This document shows positions 1-6,839 of a stretch of DNA of 17,254 bases, one piece after another. The notes under the pieces were generated by a model that was not told the DNA's origin, did no database searches, and saw nothing but the letters and a program-made list of their open reading frames with translations. Origin of the DNA: an uncultured Moraxella sp. (lineage in GTDB: Bacteria; Pseudomonadota; Gammaproteobacteria; Pseudomonadales; Moraxellaceae). The number at the start of each line of letters is the position of its first letter. Position 1 is the stretch's first letter. The stretch spans positions 1 through 17,254 of the forward strand of contig CALAPG010000261.1 of assembly GCA_937889485.1 (NCBI GenBank), written 5' to 3'. A program made the translations under genes and the position numbers.

Positions 1-146
1 ATATGCGTCGTTCACACGACCGCATCACAATCAATGCTGTTGCTGTAGATGCAACCACTGGCGAAAAACACATTCGTCACCATGCCACCAAAGATGGTTT
101 CTACCGTGGTCGTCAATTATTCAAAGTAGCTGCGGTTGCCGAATAA
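1..146 (+). CDS. rpmF: 50S ribosomal protein L32 (3' part)
   Basis: This is the carboxy-terminal 47 residues of ribosomal protein L32, a small structural protein of the large subunit. The open frame enters the window in mid-codon (bases 1-2 end a codon) and stops with TAA at 144-146. The visible residues begin MRRSHDRI and include the family-typical stretch [15 protein letters not shown] followed by a short Ala/Glu-rich end. The upstream part, with its basic RKSRSRR-type start, lies outside the window. L32 genes commonly sit just before fatty acid synthesis genes, and here fabD follows after a 540-base spacer. A terminator downstream suggests most transcription from rpmF stops before fabD. 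Confidence 0.95.
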   Translation, partial: MRRSHDRITINAVAVDATTGEKHIRHHATKDGFYRGRQLFKVAAVAE

Positions 147-240
147 TTGATCTGATAAGCCCGTTATCCTCTGACGGTAGCTTAGCTGATTGTGGCTTAG
201 AGCAAAACCGTGAGGCATTATGCCAAACGGTATAAAAAAA

Positions 241-268
241 GATTGGTGCTTGCATCAGTCTTTTTTTT
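241..268 (+). terminator. Intrinsic terminator after rpmF
   Basis: A 9-bp stem with two G-T pairs is formed by GATTGGTGC (241-249) and GCATCAGTC (252-260) around a 2-base loop, followed directly by eight T. It lies about 95 bases after the rpmF stop and is the expected end of that transcript. Confidence 0.75.
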
Positions 269-305
269 GCCTAGGTTTTTTGTAGAAATTTTGCGTATTT
301 TGACA

Positions 306-336
306 AAAAAATCACCCAATCAGCTATTTTTGGGTG
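306..336 (-). terminator. Possible minus-strand terminator hairpin
   Basis: Read on the minus strand, perfect 7-base arms CACCCAA and TTGGGTG (330-336 and 313-319) enclose a 10-base loop and are followed by a run of mostly T (312-306). No annotated minus-strand gene ends here, so it would terminate an unknown antisense transcript coming from the fabD upstream region, or it may be fortuitous. Confidence 0.35.
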
Positions 337-549
337 CCACGTCATGGCAATAGGGCGCCATTTTTTGTGACGCTACCTAATAAATTGAGGTGGATTAAAG
401 AAAAAACTAGAAATTTTTACGGAATATGCCATAATACTCAGAGTACAGTTGTACACAAAATACCGTATCATCACCCTAATCCATCCTTCATCATCATAAG
501 TGGTGAATGAGACAACTAAATGACGACCCGTCATAAGGCTTGTACAATT

Positions 550-578
550 TTGATTTTGGTGGCAACGTTTGTTAAATT
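550..578 (+). promoter_or_regulatory. Candidate fabD promoter
   Basis: A -35-like TTGATT (550-555) is separated by 17 bases from a -10-like TAAATT (573-578). An alternative -10, TATAGT (650-655), lies nearer to fabD but has no good -35. It instead has the GAGTGGTCT element (628-636) in that position. Neither has been tested, and the choice is uncertain. Confidence 0.25.
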
Positions 579-686
579 ATGGCGATAACGTCCCTAATTT
601 TTTTAAAACGTCTAAGTTTTTTAACAAGAGTGGTCTAGAACCAACTGCCTATAGTATGGGCAAACAGATTACATAGTAGGATTATC

Positions 687-1673
687 ATGGTTAATGAAGT
701 AGCCACACAAACAGCCGCCCCAATCAGTTATGCGGTGATATTTCCAGGGCAAGGTTCTCAAAGCGTGGGTATGCTTGCAGACTGGGCAGCACAGTATCCC
801 ATTGTTAAAGCCACCTTTGATGAAGCATCAGCGGCGCTTGGTTTTGATTTATGGGCAGTATGCCAAGGCAATGAAAATGCCGCCTCTTTGGATGATACGG
901 CTTATACGCAGCCTGCGCTATTGACGGCAAGTATGGCTATTTGGCGCGTCCTCCAAGATGAGTTACCAACGCCCCCCACCTACCTTGCAGGACATTCTTT
1001 GGGTGAGTATAGCGCGTTATGCGCCGCTGGCGTCTTAAGTCTTACCGATGCTGTCAAACTGGTACACCAACGCGGTCGCTATATGAGTGCTGCAATGGCT
1101 AACCAAACAGGTAAAATGGCAGCCGTTTTGGGTCTAGAAGACTTGCAAGTACGGCAGCTTTGTGAGCAAGTAGTCGCGGCAAACCCAGCCGCCATCGTAA
1201 GCCCTGCCAACTTTAACGCCGTGGGTCAAGTGGTGATTGCTGGTAATGAGATGGGCGTGGATTTGGCTTGCCAGCAAGTAGCCGCATTGGGCAAAAAAAG
1301 TGTGGTGCTCAAGGTGAGCGTGCCATCTCATTGTCAATTGATGGCACCTGCCACCCAGCAGTTAGCTGCCGAATTTGCCAACGTTGCTTTTCATGCGCCT
1401 AGCATACCCGTGATCCAAAACCGCCATGCCCGCGCTGAGCTAGACATCGCTGCCATCAAACAGGCATTGGTGGAGCAGCTCAATATGCCCGTATTGTGGT
1501 CAACGACAGAGCAGCATTTAGCTGAGCAACAGATTAGCTTTCAAATTGAATGCGGTAGTGGCAATGTACTCACCAATTTGGCAAAACGCCAAGCCCAAAA
1601 AATCGTCACTGTTGCCACCGATAAAGCCAGTCAGCTAGCGGTTATCAAGCAGCAATTTGCCAATTACCAATAA
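687..1673 (+). CDS. fabD: Malonyl-CoA:ACP transacylase FabD
   Basis: FabD transfers the malonyl group from CoA to acyl carrier protein, supplying the elongation unit for type II fatty acid synthesis in the cytoplasm. The 328-residue protein has the family layout: FPGQGSQ near residues 19-25, the nucleophile motif GHSLGEY (102-108, catalytic Ser104), an arginine near 130 for the malonyl carboxylate, and the second catalytic residue His215 in PSHCQLM. Length is slightly over the usual 310 because of about 12 extra amino-terminal residues. The ATG at 687 follows TAGGA at a suitable distance. Near the end the protein reads ECGSGNVLTNL, where relatives usually have E-x-GPG-x-VLTGL. fabG follows 57 bases downstream on the same strand, so the two are probably co-transcribed, and acpP comes next. 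Confidence 0.96.
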   Translation: MVNEVATQTAAPISYAVIFPGQGSQSVGMLADWAAQYPIVKATFDEASAALGFDLWAVCQGNENAASLDDTAYTQPALLTASMAIWRVLQDELPTPPTYLAGHSLGEYSALCAAGVLSLTDAVKLVHQRGRYMSAAMANQTGKMAAVLGLEDLQVRQLCEQVVAANPAAIVSPANFNAVGQVVIAGNEMGVDLACQQVAALGKKSVVLKVSVPSHCQLMAPATQQLAAEFANVAFHAPSIPVIQNRHARAELDIAAIKQALVEQLNMPVLWSTTEQHLAEQQISFQIECGSGNVLTNLAKRQAQKIVTVATDKASQLAVIKQQFANYQ

Positions 1674-1685
1674 AACTGCCACACC

Positions 1686-1724
1686 ATAATCAAGAGCTAT
1701 AATCAAGAGATATAATCAAGGAAA
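1686..1724 (+). repeat. Triple 13-bp tandem repeat before fabG
   Basis: Three head-to-tail copies of a 13-base unit fill most of the fabD-fabG gap: ATAATCAAGAGCT (1686-1698), ATAATCAAGAGAT (1699-1711) and a third, diverged at its end, ATAATCAAGGAAA (1712-1724). Each copy carries a purine-rich AAGAG/AAGGA core. The last copy merges with the AAGGAAAAGAGG that serves as the ribosome-binding region of fabG. Confidence 0.8.
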
Positions 1725-1730
1725 AGAGGT

Positions 1731-2459
1731 ATGAGTCGTCGTATTGCATTAGTCACAGGTGCTAGCCGAGGTATCGGACAAGCAATTGCCAAACGGTTGG
1801 CAACGGAAGGATATCTTGTGATCGGTACAGCCACCACGGCGCAAGGTGCCGCCGCTATCGATGCATATTTACAAGCGTTTGATGGGGTAGGGCGAGTCCT
1901 CAACGTGCAAGATGCCGAGCAAATCAACCAGTTATTTGATGAAATAGAAAAAACTTACGGCACAGTACAAGTTTTGGTCAATAATGCAGGTATTACCCAA
2001 GATGGATTATTGATGCGTATGGATGACACCGCATGGGAGCAAGTCTTACAAGTTAACCTAACCTCCGTATTTCGTACCAGTAAACGCGCTATGCGCGGCA
2101 TGATGAAAGCACGCTATGGTCGAATTATCAACATTACCTCGGTGGTTGCTGCCATGGGCAATGCAGGACAGACCAACTACACGGCAAGCAAAGCAGGTGT
2201 TGAAGGGTTTACCCGTTCATTAGCCCGTGAAGTGGGCTCGCGCCAAATTACGGTTAACTGTGTGGCACCTGGTTTTATTGACACTGACATGACCAGCGTG
2301 TTAGATGAGCAGCTTATCAACAACATGCTCGCTGCCGTACCACTTGCAAGATTGGGCGCGCCTGAAGACATCGCTGCCGCTGTCAACTTTTTGGCAAGTG
2401 ATGAAGCCAGCTACATTACAGGCACGGTACTAGACGTCAATGGTGGCATGTCTATGTAA
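1731..2459 (+). CDS. fabG: 3-oxoacyl-ACP reductase FabG
   Basis: FabG is the NADPH-dependent reductase that converts 3-oxoacyl-ACP to 3-hydroxyacyl-ACP, the first reduction in each elongation cycle. It is a classical short-chain dehydrogenase of 242 residues, normal for the family. Visible features are the cofactor motif TGASRGIG (9-16), NNAG (84-87), and the catalytic set Asn109, Ser137, Tyr150 and Lys154 in the YTASK stretch. The carboxy end reads ITGTVLDVNGGM, as expected for FabG. The ATG at 1731 is chosen because AAGGAAAAGAGG lies just before it. The gene sits between fabD and acpP. The gap before it contains a triple 13-bp repeat, and about 160 bases separate it from acpP, which probably has its own promoter. 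Confidence 0.97.
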   Translation: MSRRIALVTGASRGIGQAIAKRLATEGYLVIGTATTAQGAAAIDAYLQAFDGVGRVLNVQDAEQINQLFDEIEKTYGTVQVLVNNAGITQDGLLMRMDDTAWEQVLQVNLTSVFRTSKRAMRGMMKARYGRIINITSVVAAMGNAGQTNYTASKAGVEGFTRSLAREVGSRQITVNCVAPGFIDTDMTSVLDEQLINNMLAAVPLARLGAPEDIAAAVNFLASDEASYITGTVLDVNGGMSM

Positions 2460-2546
2460 TATTTAGGCAATAAGCGCCCTCAAAGCGAGTGGTCTGTTTT
2501 TGCCAACCCTGTTCTTTAATATTTTAACAAGTTGCATTATTTTATT

Positions 2547-2574
2547 TTGAAATAAGCAATGAGCATGATAAGAT
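2547..2574 (+). promoter_or_regulatory. Candidate acpP promoter
   Basis: TTGAAA (2547-2552), a 16-base spacer and TAAGAT (2569-2574) preceded by TGA (an extended -10) form a plausible sigma-70 promoter. It would start transcription near 2581, about 43 bases before acpP. A dedicated promoter fits the high demand for acyl carrier protein. Confidence 0.5.
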
Positions 2575-2623
2575 GCTCAAATTAGTAGGTTTACTCGATA
2601 TACCCAAATGCAAGGAGAAAAGC

Positions 2624-2866
2624 ATGAGTAATGAAGTTGAACAAAAAGTAAAAGCAGCCGTGGCTGAACAACTAGGCGTAGCGGCAGAAGAAATCAAAAA
2701 TGAATCATCATTCATGGATGACTTAGGTGCCGATTCATTAGACTTGGTTGAGCTTGTTATGTCATTTGAAAATGAGTTTGGTATCACCATTCCTGATGAA
2801 GACAGCGCGCAATTGACCACCGTACAAAGTGCAATTACGTATGTACAATCAAAAATGGCAAACTAA
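2624..2866 (+). CDS. acpP: Acyl carrier protein
   Basis: This is the small acidic carrier that holds growing acyl chains on a 4'-phosphopantetheine arm during fatty acid synthesis, also feeding phospholipid and lipid A synthesis. The product is 80 residues, of normal size, with the attachment motif GADSLDLVE and modified serine Ser38. It is rich in Asp and Glu and starts [10 protein letters not shown]. The open frame extends 17 codons further upstream to 2573, but the start at 2624 is preferred: AAGGAG lies 6 bases ahead, the family amino terminus begins there, and the longer form would begin inside the predicted promoter. fabF, the usual next gene, is absent. A strong terminator follows instead. 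Confidence 0.97.
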   Translation: MSNEVEQKVKAAVAEQLGVAAEEIKNESSFMDDLGADSLDLVELVMSFENEFGITIPDEDSAQLTTVQSAITYVQSKMAN

Positions 2867-2887
2867 CCGTTAGTGATGACTTTGTCA

Positions 2888-2920
2888 CCCCAGTTTTAGT
2901 GATAAAACTGGGGTTTTTTT
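2888..2920 (+). terminator. Intrinsic terminator after acpP
   Basis: A perfect 10-bp stem, CCCCAGTTTT (2888-2897) with AAAACTGGGG (2904-2913), encloses a 6-base loop and is followed by seven T. It ends the fab cluster before the convergent ypjD gene. Confidence 0.93.
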
Positions 2921-2945
2921 ATAGGTATACCAACAAAGGTTGGCG

Positions 2946-3743
2946 CTATTGGGTCAATACCAGCTCAAGGACAAACTTGGTGCCAATAAATGCCACACCC
3001 AACAAAATCACCCCTGAAAGTGTCAAGTTAGCAGCCCGTTGCCCACGCCAGCCATAGCGCCAATGCCCAATCAACAACGCGCCAAATACCCACCAAGACA
3101 ACACACTAAACACAGTCTTATGCACCAAATGCTGGACAAATAAATTGGTGGTATCAATAAACCCGAGTAGCAGCGATACCGATAGCAAAATAAACCCTGC
3201 TGTAATCATATCAAATAGCAGTGATTCCATACTTTGTAGCGACGGCAGCTTATCTACCCACACTCGATGAAAGGTCTGGCGCTTTAGCTCACGAATCTGT
3301 AGCCGCAGCATCACTGACTGCACGGCTGCCATAATCAGCACCGAATACGCCGCCAGTGATAAAATAATATGCGCCTGTAAAATAGGCGTAATTACCGTGA
3401 GCGGCTGATAAGGGGCTTCACCAAAAAAGCCAAGCATCATTCCCAAAAATGCCAACGGCGTTGCCAAAATACCCAGTGGCAAAATAGGGCGATACAAACA
3501 AAAGCCCCAATAAAACATCAACATGAACAAACTAGTCAGTGACAGCACATTAAAAATATTAAAGTTGAGCCCTTGCAGCGTGATAATATGAGGATAAAGT
3601 ATTGCGGCATGCCCCATCATACCCGCAAGCAACTGACCTAACACCAGTCCTTTATGAATGGGTTGTTGTTGGCTAATTGCCCACAGCAAATAGACGCTAG
3701 TCAATCCATAGCACACCAACGATAGTACAAAAAGTAAAAACAC
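2946..3743 (-). CDS. ypjD: CcsA/YpjD-type cytochrome c assembly family membrane protein
   Basis: This is a 265-residue polytopic inner-membrane protein of the cytochrome c assembly (CcsA/HemX-like) family, like E. coli YpjD. About eight hydrophobic segments are visible. Family hallmarks are FNIFNVLSLTS (61-71), His125 in AHIILSLAAYSVL, LPSLQSMESLLF (167-178), His208 in VHKTVFSVLSWW, and His227 in LIGHWRYGWRG. The histidines are candidate haem or metal ligands by analogy with CcsA. Its biochemical role is not firmly known; a transport or haem-related role is possible. The start is a GTG at 3741-3743, with GAGG 5 bases upstream. Placement back to back with ffh matches the ypjD-ffh pairing of other gammaproteobacteria. 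A separate ccm cluster elsewhere in the window performs c-type maturation, so this protein is not needed for that by itself. Confidence 0.85.
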   Translation of the reverse strand: MFLLFVLSLVCYGLTSVYLLWAISQQQPIHKGLVLGQLLAGMMGHAAILYPHIITLQGLNFNIFNVLSLTSLFMLMFYWGFCLYRPILPLGILATPLAFLGMMLGFFGEAPYQPLTVITPILQAHIILSLAAYSVLIMAAVQSVMLRLQIRELKRQTFHRVWVDKLPSLQSMESLLFDMITAGFILLSVSLLLGFIDTTNLFVQHLVHKTVFSVLSWWVFGALLIGHWRYGWRGQRAANLTLSGVILLGVAFIGTKFVLELVLTQ

Positions 3744-3942
3744 CCAAGCCTCACAAATTAATCATAGTAATTAAACAACAGGTTCCTATTAAATGGCGGC
3801 GACAATGGTAGCATTTAACAACCCTTAACCAACCCTGTTATAACAATTCGCCATTTTATCCCTATTATATTAGCAGTTTTATGTAATTTAGCATAAAATA
3901 ACCATAATTATAAAATTGATAGTAAAAGATCAGAGAAAAGCT

Positions 3943-5409
3943 ATGTTTGAAACCCTAACCGAACGACTGTCCACTAGTTTACGTAGTATCTCAGGCACAG
4001 GTCAACTTACCGAAGACAACATCAAAGACACCTTACGCGAGGTGCGTATGGCACTGCTAGAAGCGGATGTCGCCTTGCCTGTCACCCGTGATTTTGTTGC
4101 CCGCGTCAAAGAAAAAGCACTGGGTCAAGAAGTCCTAAAAGAGCTAGCACCAGGGCAAGCCTTTGTCAAAATTGTGTATGATGAATTGACAGAAATGATG
4201 GGCAGTGCCAACCAAAGCCTAGAGATGACAGGCAAACCCCCTGTGGTCTATCTGCTAGCAGGCTTACAAGGTGCGGGTAAGACCACCACCGCAGGTAAAC
4301 TTGCCAAGTATCTACAAGAACGTCACAAGAAAAAAGTCATGCTGGTCTCAGCCGACGTGTATCGCCCAGCCGCTATCAAACAGCTAGAGCAAGTGGCTGC
4401 ACAAGTCAATGCAAGTTTTGTACCGTCCACTGCCGACCAAAACCCGATTGATATTGCCAAAAACGCCATCGAACAAGCCAAACTGCAATACCAAGACATC
4501 CTAATTATCGACACCGCAGGGCGTTTGCACATTGATGAAGCCATGATGGATGAAATCAAAGCCTTGACGGCGGCGGTCAACCCTGCAGAAACCTTATTTG
4601 TTGTGGACTCGATGACAGGGCAAGACGCTGCCAACACTGCCAAAGCCTTCAATGATGCCCTGCCGCTCACAGGCGTGATTTTGACCAAAACCGATGGCGA
4701 TGCGCGTGGCGGTGCGGCATTGTCAGTGCGTGCCATCACAGGCAAACCCATCAAATTCTTGGGGCGCGGCGAAAAACTTGACGCCCTAGAGCCATTTCAC
4801 CCTGAACGTGTTGCCCAGCGCATCTTGGGTATGGGTGACGTGCTGTCACTGGTTGAAGAAGTTGAGCAAAAAATCGACCGTGAAAAAGCCGAAAAAATGG
4901 CAAAAAAAATCCAAAAAGGCGGCGAATTTGACCTTGAAGATTTATTGACCCAATTTCAGCAGATGAAAAACTTGGGCGGTATGGCAGGCTTTTTGGACAA
5001 AATGCCAGGCATGAGCGGTGCAGATATTCAAAAAGCGGTCTCTGATGCCAAGCCTGAAGAAAAGGTCAAAGAAATGGAAGCCTTAATCCATTCGATGACC
5101 CCATTTGAGCGCAAAAACCCTGACAAAATCAACCCAAGCCGCAAACGCCGTATTGCCGCAGGGGCAGGCAAAGACGTGCAACACGTCAATCAGCTCCTAA
5201 AACAGCACAAACAAATGGCAAAAATGATGAAAATGCTATCTGACCCATCAGGCATCAGCAAAATGATGAAAGCCGTACAAGGCTTGACCAAAGGCATGGG
5301 CGGTAGCGGTGGTCCACTATTTGGTCAAAAATCCCAGCAAGGGGATGATGCAACCTTAGTCAATGGACAAGGTATGCCACCTGTACCCAAATTTAAAACC
5401 CGTTTTTAA
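3943..5409 (+). CDS. ffh: Signal recognition particle protein Ffh
   Basis: Ffh is the SRP54-type GTPase that, with 4.5S RNA and the receptor FtsY, directs nascent inner-membrane proteins to the translocon. The product has 488 residues in the order N domain (1-90), G domain and M domain (from about 310). GTPase motifs are GLQGAGKT (107-114), SADVYRP (136-142), DTAGR (190-194) and TKTDGDARGG (248-257). The RNA-binding part of the M domain reads INPSRKRRIAAGAGK (396-410) and is followed by a methionine-rich helix. The tail after about 450 is some 35 residues longer than in E. coli, Gly/Gln-rich, and ends in basic FKTRF. The open frame reaches a TTG at 3916, but the ATG at 3943 matches the family start MFETLTERL. 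A purine-rich AGAGAAAAG precedes it. Confidence 0.97.
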   Translation: MFETLTERLSTSLRSISGTGQLTEDNIKDTLREVRMALLEADVALPVTRDFVARVKEKALGQEVLKELAPGQAFVKIVYDELTEMMGSANQSLEMTGKPPVVYLLAGLQGAGKTTTAGKLAKYLQERHKKKVMLVSADVYRPAAIKQLEQVAAQVNASFVPSTADQNPIDIAKNAIEQAKLQYQDILIIDTAGRLHIDEAMMDEIKALTAAVNPAETLFVVDSMTGQDAANTAKAFNDALPLTGVILTKTDGDARGGAALSVRAITGKPIKFLGRGEKLDALEPFHPERVAQRILGMGDVLSLVEEVEQKIDREKAEKMAKKIQKGGEFDLEDLLTQFQQMKNLGGMAGFLDKMPGMSGADIQKAVSDAKPEEKVKEMEALIHSMTPFERKNPDKINPSRKRRIAAGAGKDVQHVNQLLKQHKQMAKMMKMLSDPSGISKMMKAVQGLTKGMGGSGGPLFGQKSQQGDDATLVNGQGMPPVPKFKTRF

Positions 5410-5453
5410 CCTTATCTTGAATACTTTTTAACCTTATATTGATGGCAGTACCC

Positions 5454-5479
5454 AAGGATAGCTCAGGCTATCCTTTTTT
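5454..5479 (+). terminator. Intrinsic terminator after ffh
   Basis: A perfect 9-bp stem, AAGGATAGC (5454-5462) with GCTATCCTT (5467-5475), has a TCAG loop and runs into six T. It lies about 45 bases after the ffh stop. Confidence 0.92.
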
Positions 5480-5644
5480 GTTATGTCATTGTTACATATT
5501 GATATTAACCAATGTGAAATTTTGGAATAAACAATCTGCAAATCACAATGCGACACGGCTTATTATTTTTTTTACTATACCTTTATCTACTATCACATCA
5601 CATTGCGGTCATATTATCGCAGCTGCTGGACAATCGAGGTAAAT

Positions 5645-6751
5645 ATGAAAAAGTTACAAGCACAATCGCCAAAACAAGGCGTGGGACGTGTTCGCACGGT
5701 AGGGCTATTAGCTACCACATTAGCCAGTATACCTACTGTCTTGATAATCTCAGCCTGCAGTCGGGCTCCCTCCCAGCAAACGGCTAGTAGTAGCGCAAAT
5801 GCTAACACCCCAAACACCCAAAGCGTCACGTTACTCAATGTCTCTTATGACATTTCGCGTGAGCTCTACAAAAAATACAACCCCATCTTTATTGAACAAT
5901 ATACGCAGCAAGGGCAGCCTATAGATATTCAGCAGTCACACGGTGGCTCTAGTAAACAAGCATTGAGTGTTGCCAACGGGCTACAAGCCGATGTGGTCAC
6001 TATGAACCAAGCATCCGATATTGAGTTATTAGTAAAAAAAGGTCTGGTAGATAAAAATTGGCAACAAGCCTTGCCCAATCATAGCGTGCCTTACACCAGT
6101 ACCATGGTATTGGTGGTAAGAAAAGACAACCCAAAACATATTAAAGATTGGCAAGACCTAGCAAAGGCTGAAGTTAAAGTAGTCATGCCCAACCCAAAAA
6201 CCAGTGGCACAGGGCGCTACGCATTTTTGGGCGCGTATGGCTATGGGCTGCATACTTTTAATCATCAAGAAGATAAAAGCAACACCTTGCTTCGGCAGAT
6301 TTTAGCCAACGTCGCCACCTTTGACAGTGGTTCGCGTGGTGCTACCACTACCTTTGCCCAGCGCGGGATTGGTGACGTGCTTATCACCACAGAAAATGAA
6401 GCCCATACCACCATAGAGCAGTTTGCCAGTGATAATTTACAAATTATTTATCCCAGTTACTCAGTAAAAATTGACAACCCTGTTGCCGTGGTCAGTGCTG
6501 TGACCGAGAAAAAAGGCACTACCGCTATCGCGCATGCTTATCTCAAAGGGTTGTGGTCGCCACAAGCGCAGCAAGTGATGGCACAAAATTATTTAAGACC
6601 CAGCGATAGCCATATATTGGCAAATTATCAGCCGCAATTTCCCAATATCGTGACCTATAACCCCACCGATGTTTTTGGTGATTGGGATAGCATTATGCAA
6701 AAATTCTTTAAAGATGGCGCCCTGTTTGACCAACTCACCACACAAAAATAA
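5645..6751 (+). CDS. sbp: Sulfate/thiosulfate-binding lipoprotein (Sbp/CysP family)
   Basis: This is a substrate-binding protein of a sulfate/thiosulfate ABC importer, 368 residues. Family signatures are NVSYDISRELYKKYN (65-79), QSHGGSSKQA (97-106), NPKTSG (183-188), FDSGSRGATTTF (226-237) and GIGDVLITTENEA (241-253). The amino terminus has a basic stretch, a hydrophobic core and a lipobox ISAC with Cys38, followed by a Ser/Ala/Asn-rich linker. It is therefore predicted to be a lipid-anchored periplasmic protein rather than a soluble one. The frame extends upstream to a TTG at 5603, but the ATG at 5645 with GAGG 5 bases ahead is preferred. No cysT, cysW or cysA gene adjoins it, so its permease must be encoded elsewhere. 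Sulfate versus thiosulfate preference cannot be decided from sequence. Confidence 0.92.
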   Translation: MKKLQAQSPKQGVGRVRTVGLLATTLASIPTVLIISACSRAPSQQTASSSANANTPNTQSVTLLNVSYDISRELYKKYNPIFIEQYTQQGQPIDIQQSHGGSSKQALSVANGLQADVVTMNQASDIELLVKKGLVDKNWQQALPNHSVPYTSTMVLVVRKDNPKHIKDWQDLAKAEVKVVMPNPKTSGTGRYAFLGAYGYGLHTFNHQEDKSNTLLRQILANVATFDSGSRGATTTFAQRGIGDVLITTENEAHTTIEQFASDNLQIIYPSYSVKIDNPVAVVSAVTEKKGTTAIAHAYLKGLWSPQAQQVMAQNYLRPSDSHILANYQPQFPNIVTYNPTDVFGDWDSIMQKFFKDGALFDQLTTQK

Positions 6752-6810
6752 CCCCGTTTTCATTAAATTTTCCCCAAAATTAGCAAAAATCTTTGATAAA
6801 AGAGGCTGAT

Positions 6811-6839
6811 AAAAAATGCGTAAACCTTGGCGAGGTTAC
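6811..6839 (-). terminator. Possible terminator at the recX stop
   Basis: On the minus strand, GTAACCT and AGGTTTAC (with one bulged base) pair around CGCCA. The hairpin overlaps the recX stop codon and a run of six T follows a few bases later. The gap before the T run makes this a weak call. Confidence 0.35.

Larger units (their letters stand above)
147..686. other. 540-base spacer between rpmF and fabD
   Basis: The spacer has no recognisable gene. From left to right it holds the rpmF terminator (241-268), a hairpin with CACCCAA/TTGGGTG arms at 313-336 that reads as a terminator only on the minus strand, and a second weak plus-strand hairpin, ATGGC/GCCAT, with six T at 344-366. It then has a 15-base inverted repeat ATGACG-ACC-CGTCAT at 520-534, possible fabD promoter elements, and an imperfect inverted repeat TGGT-N5-ACCA at 631-643. 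A 53-codon minus-strand frame (534 down to 373) exists but lacks a Shine-Dalgarno sequence and any recognisable motif. The composition is AT-rich, like the other intergenic regions. Confidence 0.6.

Noticed and set aside
300..328. TTGACA (300-305) as a promoter -35 upstream of fabD
   Set aside because: No acceptable -10 lies 16-18 bases downstream, and the A run is better explained as the T tail of the minus-strand hairpin.
373..534. 53-codon minus-strand frame as a protein gene
   Set aside because: No Shine-Dalgarno sequence, no motif, and a frame of this length is common by chance in AT-rich DNA. It is kept only as part of the antisense transcript observation.
4323..4754. 143-codon minus-strand open frame inside ffh
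   Set aside because: It lies wholly antisense to the conserved GTPase domain, shows no family motif and is explained as a shadow of the coding frame.
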